From the NCBI GenBank assembly GCA_944376265.1, contig CALWCD010000016.1, forward strand, positions 1 to 39,360: a stretch of DNA of 39,360 nucleotides, read 5' to 3'. The notes under the pieces were generated by a model. The model did not search any database, had not been told where the DNA came from, and worked only from the letters and a program-made list of their open reading frames with translations. A program made the position numbers and the translations under genes. Position 1 is the first letter of the stretch. Each line of letters begins with the position of its first letter. Shown here in pieces: positions 1 through 8,679 of this stretch. The stretch comes from an uncultured Clostridia bacterium (GTDB lineage: Bacteria; Bacillota; Clostridia; Oscillospirales; Acutalibacteraceae).

Positions 1-1214
<1,214 letters not shown>

Positions 1215-1275
1215 AGCGTACCACTCTTTCCTGAAGGATTAGGCGCGAAAAACAGAGAGCGCCGTTTTTAAGAAG

Positions 1276-1312
1276 AAAGGCGCTGAGGGGGACCCCTTCA
1301 GCGCCTTTGCTG
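1276..1312 (-). promoter_or_regulatory. glnN leader: AAAGGC hexaloop versus terminator
   Basis: On the minus strand, CAGC-AAAGGC-GCTG (1312 to 1299) forms a 4-bp stem with a six-base loop. The loop plus its 3' arm (AAAGGCGCTGA) is also the 5' arm of an 11-bp terminator stem closing with TCAGCGCCTTT (1286 to 1276), followed by the U-rich CTTCTT. The two folds cannot coexist. Loop A1 and G4 match the conserved bases of RNA hexaloops bound by ANTAR antiterminators (family knowledge). The hairpin lies only about 10 bases after the predicted start of transcription and about 60 bases before the glnN start. A second hexaloop, usual in ANTAR targets, is not evident. Confidence 0.7.
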
Positions 1313-1323
1313 TTCTATCACGT

Positions 1324-1353
1324 ATTCTATACCTGAGGCAGGCGGTTTGTCAA
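1324..1353 (-). promoter_or_regulatory. SigA-type promoter of glnN
   Basis: Minus strand TTGACA (1353-1348) with a -10 of TATAGA (1331-1326, 16-bp spacer) or TAGAAT (1329-1324, 18-bp spacer). Transcription would begin just upstream of the hexaloop/terminator leader. Confidence 0.75.
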
Positions 1354-1487
1354 CAGGTTTTTGGGGGAAGGAAGGCTTTCTCCAGGGTGAACAGAAGGAA
1401 GGGGAGGAAAAACGGGCAAATTTATGGAAAATTCCGGGAATAGACCGCCAAAACGAAGGATGTGCCAAACGAAACTGCAAAACCGAC

Positions 1488-1516
1488 TTGACAGGGAGGG
1501 CGGGGAGAGGTATAAT
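1488..1516 (+). promoter_or_regulatory. Consensus SigA promoter of GXGXG gene
   Basis: TTGACA (1488-1493), a 17-bp spacer, then TATAAT (1511-1516): a perfect match to the vegetative consensus. Such a strong core promoter followed by a leader terminator fits control after initiation. Confidence 0.9.
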
Positions 1517-1524
1517 ACAACACA

Positions 1525-1589
1525 CGGACAAAGGCGTCCGGCTCCTGGAAGAAGCGATTCTCTCTCCCTGGGAGCCGGGCGCTTTTTTT
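1525..1589 (+). promoter_or_regulatory. GXGXG gene leader: AAAGGC hexaloop and terminator
   Basis: CGGAC-AAAGGC-GTCCG (1525-1540) is a perfect 5-bp stem with the same six-base loop as the glnN leader, starting a few bases after the predicted transcription start. Its 3' arm overlaps CCGGCTCC (1538-1545), which pairs with GGAGCCGG (1571-1578) to make a terminator followed by seven Ts (1583-1589). At the terminator apex is a weak hairpin AGA-AGCGAT-TCT (1550-1561), whose loop also has A1 and G4. Forming the first hairpin would break the terminator. This resembles ANTAR-controlled antitermination; the regulator is not in this window. Confidence 0.7.
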
Positions 1590-1670
1590 GCGCTGTTTCC
1601 CCAGCGTTTTGCAGGATGTGAGACTTGAGACTGCGTTTTGGGGAAATTTGGAGAAAGGTGGGAAAATGGT

Positions 1671-2330
1671 ATGGAAAGGCAGCAAGCCGCATTTGCCATG
1701 GGACAACGGTACATTGGCGCCGGAGCCAGTGAGGGGAGGTACTCTCTCCGTCAGGTGCCGGGGAACGCGCTGGGGGCCTATCTGGATGGGGCACGGATTG
1801 AGGTGTTCTGCAACGCTCAGGATGCCACCGGGGATACCATGAATGCCGGGGAGATCATCATTCATGGAAGCGTGGGAGACGCGGCTGGGTACGCCATGCG
1901 GGGCGGTTCCATCTACATTGAAAAGGACGCGGGCTACCGGTGCGGGATCCACATGAAGGAGTACGAGGGCAAGGTGCCGCAGATCGTCATAGGCGGCCGG
2001 TGCGGCAGCTTTCTGGGGGAGTACCAGGCCGGGGGAATCCTCCTGGTGCTGGGGATCGGCTGGGAAGACCGGTGCCCGGTGGGGAATTTCTGCGGAACCG
2101 GGATGCACGGGGGCAAAATCTACCTGCGCACCACCCACCTGCCCCCGGACCTTCCGGAGCAGGTGGCGGTAAATCCGGCGTCCTCTCGGGACCAGGACCA
2201 GCTGCGGCCCCTGATCCAGAAATACTGCGCCTGCTTTGGGGGCGAGGCAGACCATCTCCTGTCCTCCCACTATTACGTGCTTACCCCCAACACGAAGAAT
2301 CCCTACCATCAGCTCTATGTGAACAACTGA
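1671..2330 (+). CDS. Stand-alone glutamate synthase GXGXG-domain protein
   Basis: A 219-residue protein matching only the C-terminal beta-helix (GXGXG) domain of the glutamate synthase large subunit. Glycine-rich repeats run through most of it: NAGEIIIHGSVGDAAGYAMRG, then IGGRCGSFLGEYQAGG, then FCGTGMHGGKIYLR, the usual signature. The amidotransferase and FMN synthase domains are absent, so it cannot make glutamate alone; in split systems they are separate proteins (family knowledge). No partner is visible here. I chose the ATG at 1671, preceded by AAAGGTGG 9 bases upstream, over a TTG at 1638. It diverges from glnN and shares the same leader logic, which points to nitrogen metabolism. A related GXGXG role (formylmethanofuran dehydrogenase subunit C-like) is possible but less likely. 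Confidence 0.8.
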   Translation: MERQQAAFAMGQRYIGAGASEGRYSLRQVPGNALGAYLDGARIEVFCNAQDATGDTMNAGEIIIHGSVGDAAGYAMRGGSIYIEKDAGYRCGIHMKEYEGKVPQIVIGGRCGSFLGEYQAGGILLVLGIGWEDRCPVGNFCGTGMHGGKIYLRTTHLPPDLPEQVAVNPASSRDQDQLRPLIQKYCACFGGEADHLLSSHYYVLTPNTKNPYHQLYVNN

Positions 2331-2356
2331 AAGGGGAGGTCTGGGCGAAAAAAGGG

Positions 2357-2385
2357 TTGCCTGTGAAAAAAGGGAGGCGTATAAT
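2357..2385 (+). promoter_or_regulatory. Promoter of GH43 gene
   Basis: TTGCCT (2357-2362), 17 bp, TATAAT (2380-2385). It sits just after the preceding gene, so the GH43 gene is independently expressed. No clear terminator separates the two genes. Confidence 0.75.
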
Positions 2386-2455
2386 AGGGGGAAACTAGAA
2401 ACGGTTCGGTATGGAGGAGAACGGCCTGCCGGGCCTGGAGGAGTGTTTTTAACCC

Positions 2456-3880
2456 ATGAAAAAACAGGCTTTTAACCCCTATCTCCCCTCCTGGGAGTAC
2501 ATCCCCGACGGGGAACCTTACGTGTTCGACGGCAGAGTGTACATCTACGGCTCTCACGACCGGTTCAACGGCCACGCCTACTGCCTTAACGACTATGTGG
2601 CCTGGTCCGCTCCTGTGGACGACTTGGGGGACTGGCAGTACGAGGGGGTCATCTACCCCAAGACCGCGGACCCCTTCAACAAGGACGGCTCCATGTGCCT
2701 GTACGCCCCTGACGTGACCAAGGGCCCCGACGGCCGGTACTACCTCTATTACGTACTGGACCACAAGAGCGTGGTGTCCGTGGCAGTGTGCGACATCCCT
2801 GCGGGGGAATACCAGTTCTACGGGTATGTCCACTATCCCGACGGCACCCTGCTGGGGGAGAAGGAAGGGGACGAGCCCCAGTTCGACCCCGGCGTCCTCA
2901 CCGAGGGCGACACCACCTACCTGTACACCGGCTTCTGCTTTGCCGGGGACAAGAGCCGCAGCGGACCCATGTGCACCACCCTGGGCCCGGATATGGTCAC
3001 CATCCAGAAGGGGCCGGTGTTCATCGCCCCCAGCGAGCCTTACAGCAAGGGCAGCGGCTTTGAGGGCCACGAGTTCTTCGAGGCGCCCTCCATCCGGAAA
3101 AACGGGGACACTTACTATTTCATCTACTCCTCCGTGGTGTTCCGGGAGCTGTGCTATGCCACCAGCAAGTATCCGGACCGCGGCTTCACCTACGGCGGAG
3201 TGATCATCAGCAACAACGACTCCGGCATCGACTCCTACAAGCCGGCGGACAAGCCCATGTACTACGGCGGCAACAACCACGGCAGCATGGTGCAGATTGG
3301 GGAGAAGTGGTACATCTTCTACCACCGCCAGACCAACGGCACCAGCTTCAGCCGCCAGGCCATGGCTCAGGAGATCCAGATCCTGCCCGACGGCTCCATT
3401 CCCCAGGTGGAAATGACCTCCTGCGGCCTCAACGGCGGTCCTCTGGAAGGCCGGGGCACCTATCCTGCCCACATTGCCTGCAACCTGTTCTGCAAGGTGG
3501 ATTCCCCCTATACCGGCGGCATTGCCGGCAACGAGTTCTGGGTGGACAGCCGCTGCCCCCGGATCACCCAGGACGGCCGGGACGGGGACGAAGAGCCCGG
3601 ATACATTCTGAACATGACCGACTCCGCCACCTGCGGCTACAAGTACTTTGACTGCAAGGGCGTGAAGAAGATCACCCTGCGGGTGCGGGGCTACTGCAAC
3701 GGCGTGTTCCAGGTGAAGACCCGCTGGGACGGGGAAGTGCTGGGAGAGATCCCGGTGCGGTTCTCCAACATCTGGACCGACTTCTCCGGAGATGTGGCCA
3801 TCCCCGACGGCGTTCAGGCGCTGTACTTCACCTACGCAGGCCCCGGCAGCGCGGCGCTGCTGTCCTTCACCCTGGAGTGA
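2456..3880 (+). CDS. GH43 family glycoside hydrolase
   Basis: A 474-residue intracellular glycosidase (no signal peptide), probably a beta-xylosidase or alpha-L-arabinofuranosidase acting on short plant-derived oligosaccharides. The five-bladed propeller family is shown by a putative base Asp18 in IPDGEPYVF, Asp144 in QFDPGVL (pKa modulator) and Glu209 in FFEAPSI (acid). The other typical strand APDVTKGPDGRYYLYY is at 84-99. Residues about 370-474 form a beta-rich C-terminal part resembling a CBM6-like jelly roll (FDCKGVKKITLRVRG). The ATG at 2456 follows a GGAGGAG ribosome site. It has its own promoter and a strong terminator and stands convergent to fucU. Exact substrate cannot be read from sequence. 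Confidence 0.88.
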   Translation: MKKQAFNPYLPSWEYIPDGEPYVFDGRVYIYGSHDRFNGHAYCLNDYVAWSAPVDDLGDWQYEGVIYPKTADPFNKDGSMCLYAPDVTKGPDGRYYLYYVLDHKSVVSVAVCDIPAGEYQFYGYVHYPDGTLLGEKEGDEPQFDPGVLTEGDTTYLYTGFCFAGDKSRSGPMCTTLGPDMVTIQKGPVFIAPSEPYSKGSGFEGHEFFEAPSIRKNGDTYYFIYSSVVFRELCYATSKYPDRGFTYGGVIISNNDSGIDSYKPADKPMYYGGNNHGSMVQIGEKWYIFYHRQTNGTSFSRQAMAQEIQILPDGSIPQVEMTSCGLNGGPLEGRGTYPAHIACNLFCKVDSPYTGGIAGNEFWVDSRCPRITQDGRDGDEEPGYILNMTDSATCGYKYFDCKGVKKITLRVRGYCNGVFQVKTRWDGEVLGEIPVRFSNIWTDFSGDVAIPDGVQALYFTYAGPGSAALLSFTLE

Positions 3881-3897
3881 GTTCTCTTGCAAAACGG

Positions 3898-3936
3898 AAA
3901 ACGGGAGAGACCTGTGAGAAGGTCCTCCCGTTTTTT
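3898..3936. terminator. Bidirectional terminator between GH43 gene and fucU
   Basis: AAAACGGGAG pairs with CTCCCGTTTT, with an inner GACCT/AGGTC stem, giving a long hairpin with Ts on the plus strand and a T-rich tail on the minus strand. It serves both convergent genes. Confidence 0.85.
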
Positions 3937-3951
3937 GCGGTGGGGAAAGGC

Positions 3952-4383
3952 TTAGTGGGTGACCACGCCCTTTTTCAAAATCACGTTGGCATAGAGGGCA
4001 CGCTCCCCGGTGACCACGGCGGCGTAGGTCTTGGCGCCTTGTTCGTGAAAGGCGTACTTGTCTATGGCCTTTTCCCTCAGGCCCTGGGGCTCATACTTGG
4101 CCCCAATGGCCCGGTAGGTGTCCCAGATTTCCGGCACATAAGGGTCGCCGGGGAGCACCGCCATGAAGGTGGCGGGATGTTCCACATAGCTGTCCAGGGG
4201 CATCAGAGAGAGAATGGCCTCCATCAGTTCCGGAATGCCGTGGCCGTCGCAGCGGACCACCCGGTCCGGCTGGCCCAGACGGGGATAGTTGGCGTCGGCC
4301 AGAAGCAGTTCGTCCCCGTGGCCCATCTCCATGAGAATTTTCAGCAGTTCCGGCGGCAGAATGGCCGGGATTCCTTTCAACAT
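3952..4383 (-). CDS. fucU: FucU/RbsD family sugar mutarotase
   Basis: 143 residues, the usual length for FucU. It catalyses alpha/beta anomer interconversion of free sugars such as L-fucose (or ribose for RbsD) so that kinases and isomerases receive the right form. The N-terminus MLKGIPAILPPELLKILMEMG followed by HGDELLLADANYP is the family signature with the catalytic-site His22. The start ATG at 4383 has AGGAGGG upstream. It lies 50 bp downstream of the broken lipoprotein gene and is probably co-transcribed with it from the promoter near 5343. The true sugar could be galactose-related given the neighbouring alpha-galactosidase. Confidence 0.9.
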   Translation of the reverse strand: MLKGIPAILPPELLKILMEMGHGDELLLADANYPRLGQPDRVVRCDGHGIPELMEAILSLMPLDSYVEHPATFMAVLPGDPYVPEIWDTYRAIGAKYEPQGLREKAIDKYAFHEQGAKTYAAVVTGERALYANVILKKGVVTH

Positions 4384-4433
4384 AGCAAAGCCCTCCTGTG
4401 GAGAAATGGTTTGGTTTGATGGGGCAGCGCCCC

Positions 4434-5259
4434 TTAGGAAGCGGGATATTGAAAATCAAGGCCGGCCCCCGCATCCAGCTGGGAAAGCAGAGAGGCGGTG
4501 ATGTCCTCGTACCCCGCAAGGTATCCCTGGGAGGTGAAGACAATGGGCACCATCTGGTCTTCCTCGGGAACTTGGTAGGCTTGGAAAAAGGCCTGGAGAA
4601 TGTCTCCGTTGCTTCCGGAGCGGGTGTTGATCTTCACCACCTGCACAGGATAGGCGGTGCCGTCCACGGTGACCTCTTGGGGAAGAGCGTTGATGAGATC
4701 CTCTTCTGTCTCAACGCACTCCTGGCAGGTGAGCCGGTAGAAATAGACCACCGTGGAGCTCCCCTTCTCCAGGGTGATAGTCCTCCAGCTGCTGAGCCAA
4801 GGTTTTTTCCTCCAGAGGATTGTACACTCCTCGGCCGCAGATGAACAGGTCCTCCCCGGCGGTGAGGTAGGCCTCTCGAAGGGACTCCTTGATAGAGTCG
4901 GTACCCAGGTACACCTTGCCGTTGAGAGTGAGAATGGGGAAGGTGAGGGTGCGGATGATCTCCTGGGAATAACCCAGCTGTTCCAGGGCGCTGTTCATGG
5001 TTTCAGACTCGGACTGTTTGAAAACGTTGTAGACATTCAAATCGTACGGGTACAGATCCTTCACCCCCTCCAGCGCTTCGTTGAACAGGTTGTAGAAGTC
5101 GTTGATCTGATCCTGGCAGGAGCCGCAGGGTTCGTTGTAAAAAAAGTTGAACTCAATGCTTTCGGGCAGGGCCTCTTCCTGGGTCTCCCGGCTGGATGAG
5201 CAGCCCCAGAGCGCAGCCAGAAGAGACAGGGCCAGAAGCAGGGATAGCAGTTTGCGCAT
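4434..5259 (-). pseudogene. Frameshifted lipoprotein with two CxxC thioredoxin-like halves
   Basis: The first half begins MRKLLSLLLALSLLAALWGC (lipobox LWG-C; ATG at 5259 with GGGGAGG upstream) and has a thioredoxin-like start with EPCGSCQ. Its frame runs to about 4711, but sense is lost after LAQQLEDY near 4765. The second half resumes in another frame as ITLEKGSSTVVYFYR then LTCQEC, a second CxxC element, and ends with TAA at 4434. A single-base change between about 4760 and 4795 would join them; a run of six A residues (GGAAAAAACC on the minus strand) lies in this interval. It looks like an exported tandem thioredoxin-fold redox lipoprotein. The frame break could be a real mutation, a sequencing error or programmed slippage. 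It precedes fucU in the same unit. Confidence 0.7.
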
Positions 5260-5299
5260 AGCGACCTCCCCTGTGGAACGCAATGTGAAAAAGCAAAAG

Positions 5300-5348
5300 C
5301 GAAACGTTAATTTTTCTTAAGGGTATCAGATCCCAGAAACCATGTCAA
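5300..5348 (-). promoter_or_regulatory. Promoter and AAACGTT site for lipoprotein-fucU
   Basis: Minus strand TTGACA (5348-5343), 17 bp, TACCCT (5325-5320). Just downstream on the transcribed strand, at 5300-5312, is GCGAAACGTTAAT, sharing the AAACGTT core of the two other putative LacI-family operators in the region. Its position over the start of transcription suits repression. The dyad is weaker here than at the other sites. Confidence 0.6.
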
Positions 5349-5413
5349 GGAGAGGAATGTTTTTTCGCACGATTTCCGGATTCAAAAGATTTGCTGTAAA
5401 AACCACCTTGTTC

Positions 5414-5469
5414 TTGACAGGCTGAAAAGGGTATGGTATTCTGAGCAAAAATTTAAACGTTTTAAATTT
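5414..5469 (+). promoter_or_regulatory. Alpha-galactosidase promoter P1 with LacI-type operator
   Basis: TTGACA (5414-5419), 17 bp, TATTCT (5437-5442), then a 21-bp dyad at 5449-5469: AAATTTAAA, CGT, TTTAAATTT. The AAACGTTTT centre is typical of LacI/GalR-family operators (family knowledge). The site covers the start of transcription, consistent with repression by the LacI protein encoded downstream. Confidence 0.7.
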
Positions 5470-5572
5470 ATAGTGCGGAAACTGCCTGTGGAGATGGGGG
5501 GAGAGAACCGAAAAAATTCCGTAGGAATCCTAGAATAATGCGTAGAAAAATGGGGCGGAACAGTCCCCACTG

Positions 5573-5581
5573 TGCTATAAT
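5573..5581 (+). promoter_or_regulatory. Second alpha-galactosidase promoter (extended -10)
   Basis: TGCTATAAT is a perfect extended -10 element about 100 bases upstream of the gene. No good -35 accompanies it. It lies outside the operator and could give basal expression. Confidence 0.45.
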
Positions 5582-5681
5582 TATGGAAAGCTGCCATGGC
5601 TCGTGGACAATGGAGTTGGTCCCCATAGAGAGGAAAGCCTCTCGAGCTTTGGAAAAAACGCAATAAGGAGGACGATTTATC

Positions 5682-7511
5682 ATGAACTTGTGCACGGAAA
5701 TGAAACTGCTGGGGGACGAATACGCTCCGGGCTTTTCCTGCGGCCTGTCCTTGGGAAGGAGCGCTACCATTCAGGGGTTCTCTCTCCGGCAGGAGGGGGA
5801 AACCCAGGACCGGTATGAAAACGGCAAAGGGCTGGCCCTTACCCTCCACAAGGAGAAGGATGGCGACGCTCTGCGGGTGTGGACTCAGCTGGAAAACAAC
5901 GGCCGGGAGACTGTCACCCTGGAGATGCTGGCCTCCTTCGCCCTCAAAGAGGTGAAAGCAGACGCCATCTACCGGCTTCAGTCCTATTGGAGCGGGGAGG
6001 GAAAGCTGCGGAGAGAGACCCTGTTCGACCTGTTTTTGGAACCCTCCTGGAGCGGCCACGGGGTGCGGGCGGAGCGGTTTGGCAACGTGGGTTCCATGCC
6101 GGTGCGGAAATACTTCCCCTTTCTGGCATTGGAGGACAGCGAGACCGGCCGGGTGACAGCCATCCAGCTGTATGGCGGCGCCTCCTGGCAGATGGAGGTC
6201 TCCCTGCGGGAAAATGAGCTGGTCACTGTGACCGGCGGACTGGCGGACCGGGAATTGGGCCATTGGACCCGGAAGGTGGCCCCCGGTGAGAGCTTCACCA
6301 CTCCCCAGGCGGTAATCGCGGAAGGAGCTTCCCTGTACGAGGCATGCGCCAAGCTGCTGGCGGCTCAGCATCCCCAGATCTCCCCGGTGGACGACCACAT
6401 GGGCATTCTGTTTAACGAGTACTGCACCACCTGGGGCAACGCCAGCCTGGAGAACGTGAAGAAGATCTGCGACCGGCTGGAGGGCAAGGGCATTCAGTTC
6501 TTTGTTATCGACTGCGGCTGGTACGGCCAGGGGGAGGACTGGCCCCTGAGCGTGGGGGACTGGGATGTGAACCCGGAGCGTTTCCCCGGTGGCTTAAAGC
6601 TGGCCGCCGACTACATCCGCTCCAAAGGGATGATCCCGGGCCTTTGGTTTGAGATGGAGACGCTGGGCACCAAGAGCCGCTGGTACAACGACCCCACTCA
6701 CCTGGTGAAGCGGGACGGAGTGCCCCTCACCGTGGGAGGCCGCCGGTTCTGGGACATGGAGGACCCCTGGGTGGTGGATTACCTGACGGAAAAGGTGATT
6801 GGCCAGCTGAAGGAGGGGGGCTTCGGCTACCTGAAGGTGGACTACAACGAGACCATGGGCATGGGCTGCGACGGAGGCGACAGCCTGGGGGACAGCCTTC
6901 AGCGGAAGGTAGAAGCGTCCCGGCGGTTTTACCAGAAGATCCGGGAGGAGATCCCCGGCATTGTCATCGAGAACTGCTCCAGCGGCGGCCACCGGCTGTG
7001 CCCCGCCTTTATGGAGCTGGTGAGCCAGGCCAGCTTCTCCGACGCCCACGAGACCACTTCCATTCCCCTTATCGCCGCCAATCTCCACCGGGCCATCCGT
7101 CCGGAGCAGAGTCAGATCTGGTCGGTGCTTCGGGCGGCCGACAGCCCGGAGAGGCTGACCTACTCGCTGGCGGCCACCCTGCTTGGCAGAATGTGCCTCA
7201 GCGGAGACGTGCACCACCTCTCCCCAGAACAGTGGGACATTGTGGATCAGGGCATGGCGTTTTACCGCCAAGCGGCGGACATTATCCAGCATGGCGTCAC
7301 AGTGCTTCACCAGAGCGATCCCAAGAGCTACAACCATCTTCAGGGAGAGCAGCTGGTCCTGCGGGAACTGGGAAACCGCGGCTTGGCGGTGTATCACCGG
7401 TTCGAGCATTCCAAGGAGGGGCTTCCTGTCCTGCCGGGCCGGGTGGTGGCCCAGTTCGGCGACGCCCACCAGGATTTCAGCGCCCAGGCGTGGATCTACG
7501 AAAAGAACTGA
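5682..7511 (+). CDS. GH36 alpha-galactosidase
   Basis: 609 residues, cytoplasmic; releases terminal alpha-galactose from melibiose/raffinose-type oligosaccharides. A reduced N-terminal beta domain (about 1-235) precedes the TIM barrel: FVIDCGWYGQG (275-285), GLWFEMETLG (320-329), nucleophile Asp387 in YLKVDYNE, ENCSSGGHR (430-438), and acid/base Asp454 in FSDAHET. The strand motifs fit GH36, but KVDYNE and SDAHE differ from the common KWDxNR and SDxxD forms, so it belongs to a divergent subgroup. The protein is shorter than the usual 700-740 residues. The ATG at 5682 has AGGAGG upstream. It has its own operator-bearing promoter and ends at a strong terminator shared with the convergent repressor gene. 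Confidence 0.9.
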   Translation: MNLCTEMKLLGDEYAPGFSCGLSLGRSATIQGFSLRQEGETQDRYENGKGLALTLHKEKDGDALRVWTQLENNGRETVTLEMLASFALKEVKADAIYRLQSYWSGEGKLRRETLFDLFLEPSWSGHGVRAERFGNVGSMPVRKYFPFLALEDSETGRVTAIQLYGGASWQMEVSLRENELVTVTGGLADRELGHWTRKVAPGESFTTPQAVIAEGASLYEACAKLLAAQHPQISPVDDHMGILFNEYCTTWGNASLENVKKICDRLEGKGIQFFVIDCGWYGQGEDWPLSVGDWDVNPERFPGGLKLAADYIRSKGMIPGLWFEMETLGTKSRWYNDPTHLVKRDGVPLTVGGRRFWDMEDPWVVDYLTEKVIGQLKEGGFGYLKVDYNETMGMGCDGGDSLGDSLQRKVEASRRFYQKIREEIPGIVIENCSSGGHRLCPAFMELVSQASFSDAHETTSIPLIAANLHRAIRPEQSQIWSVLRAADSPERLTYSLAATLLGRMCLSGDVHHLSPEQWDIVDQGMAFYRQAADIIQHGVTVLHQSDPKSYNHLQGEQLVLRELGNRGLAVYHRFEHSKEGLPVLPGRVVAQFGDAHQDFSAQAWIYEKN

Positions 7512-7521
7512 ACTCAGCAAG

Positions 7522-7557
7522 AAAGCCCTGCCGGGAATGTCCCCGACAGGGCTTTTT
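7522..7557. terminator. Bidirectional terminator, alpha-galactosidase/LacI
   Basis: AAAGCCCTG and CAGGGCTTT form the base of a hairpin with an inner CCGGG/CCCCG stem, followed by TTTTT. It separates two convergent genes. Confidence 0.85.
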
Positions 7558-7566
7558 CTATGCGGT

Positions 7567-8589
7567 TCAGCAGGATTCCTCCCGCGGCTGAATGGAGGCC
7601 CCTTCCCGCAGGGTGGCGGAGAGGGTCACGGTCATGGGGGCGGCGGAAGCGTCTCCGGAAAGCCGTTCCAGCATAAGCCTTGCTGCCTGAATGCCGATCT
7701 GTTCCATGGGCTGGCTGACAATGGTGAGAGAGGGACGGAACACCCGGGACAGGTCCATGATGTTGTCGAACCCCACAATGGAAAGCTCCTGGGGGATCTG
7801 CACACCCTCCTTGTTCAGGGCGATGAGGGCCCCCAAGGTCATCTCGTAGTTGGTGACGAACACGGCGGTCATGTCCTTGGACTCTTTCAGCAGGCGGCGC
7901 ATCTGGCGGTAACCGCCCTCCACTGTCAGGCTGGCCCTGGCCACCAGCCGTTCCTCAAAGGGGATGCCGTACTCTTCCAGCGCCTCCCGGTAGCCTTTCA
8001 GCCGCATTTCCGCAGTGTAAACCCCGGCAGGGCCCACCACCACTCCAATGCTCCGGTGGCCTGCGTCCAGCAGGAGGCGCACCGCCATGCGGGCAGCCCG
8101 CTGGTTGTCGATGAGCACGCAGCTGACCACGTCGTTCAGCTTATCCAGGGGGCGGTCCAGCAGGAGGATGGGGATCTGGTGCTCCACTGCCGGCGCCAGA
8201 TGGCTGCTGCTGTTCCCCATGGGGATGTTGATAATCCCGTCCACCTGTTTGCTCAGCAGGAATTCCACGGACCGTGCCTCCTGCTCCAGGTTGTTCTGAG
8301 AGTCGCAGATGATGATGCTGTAACCCTGCTCCTGGAGGATTCTCTCAATCACCGAAACAATCTTCATGTTGAACAGGTTGGAGAGTTCCGGCAGCACCAT
8401 GCCCACCGTGCGGCTCTTTTTCGATTTGAGCCCACGGGCGTATTCGTTCACGTGGTAATCCAGCTTTTTGATGGCCCGTTCAATGGCCACCCTGTTTTTC
8501 TCCCGCAGGTTTCCCCCGTTGATATACTTGGAAATAGTCGCCAGACTCAGGCCCGTTTCCCGGGCAATGTCCTTGATGGTAGCCGCCAT
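7567..8589 (-). CDS. LacI/GalR-family transcriptional repressor
   Basis: 340 residues. The N-terminal helix-turn-helix reads ATIKDIARETGLSLATISKY, followed by a hinge helix (NEYARGLKSKKS) and a periplasmic-binding-protein-like effector domain (from RTVGMVLPELSN to the end). The ATG at 8589 is preferred over one at 8622 because GGAGGAG lies just upstream of it and the HTH starts there. It diverges from the aldolase operon with overlapping promoters and is convergent to the alpha-galactosidase. It probably represses both units and the lipoprotein-fucU unit through AAACGTT-centred dyads. The inducer is unknown, likely a galactose/tagatose-type sugar or sugar phosphate. Confidence 0.93.
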   Translation of the reverse strand: MAATIKDIARETGLSLATISKYINGGNLREKNRVAIERAIKKLDYHVNEYARGLKSKKSRTVGMVLPELSNLFNMKIVSVIERILQEQGYSIIICDSQNNLEQEARSVEFLLSKQVDGIINIPMGNSSSHLAPAVEHQIPILLLDRPLDKLNDVVSCVLIDNQRAARMAVRLLLDAGHRSIGVVVGPAGVYTAEMRLKGYREALEEYGIPFEERLVARASLTVEGGYRQMRRLLKESKDMTAVFVTNYEMTLGALIALNKEGVQIPQELSIVGFDNIMDLSRVFRPSLTIVSQPMEQIGIQAARLMLERLSGDASAAPMTVTLSATLREGASIQPREESC

Positions 8590-8637
8590 AGATGATCTCC
8601 TCCACACAACCCCAAACAACACATCTTCTGTATTGTT

Positions 8638-8666
8638 AAGATATCATAAAATCTTTTCCATGTCAA
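8638..8666 (-). promoter_or_regulatory. Promoter of LacI-family gene
   Basis: Minus strand TTGACA (8666-8661), 17 bp, TATCTT (8643-8638). It is back to back with the promoter of the aldolase operon. Confidence 0.75.
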
Positions 8667-8679
8667 TTGGAAAAAGGTC

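Larger units (their letters stand above)
1215..1670. other. Divergent regulatory region between glnN and GXGXG gene
   Basis: This 456-base stretch holds no convincing gene. It contains two outward-facing near-consensus promoters (minus at 1324-1353, plus at 1488-1516), each followed at once by a small hairpin with an AAAGGC loop and an overlapping terminator. Between the promoters (1354-1487) is a purine-rich segment in which I see no further structure. From 1590 to 1653 is untranslated leader of the rightward gene, and a ribosome site lies at about 1654-1661. Confidence 0.7.
5260..5681. other. Divergent regulatory region, lipoprotein/alpha-galactosidase
   Basis: 422 bases without a gene. 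It holds a leftward promoter for the lipoprotein-fucU unit, a rightward promoter followed by a long AT-rich dyad, a second rightward extended -10 promoter near 5573, a small GAGAGG/CCTCTC hairpin at about 5626-5641, and an AGGAGG ribosome site before 5682. Confidence 0.7.

Noticed and set aside
2398..2407. GAAACGGTTC dyad just after the GH43 promoter
   Set aside because: It looks like a LacI-type half-matched site but differs from the AAACGTT family and is too short to call an operator.
5626..5641. GAGAGG/CCTCTC hairpin before the alpha-galactosidase
   Set aside because: A 6-bp stem without a T tract or an alternative fold; no regulatory claim can be supported.
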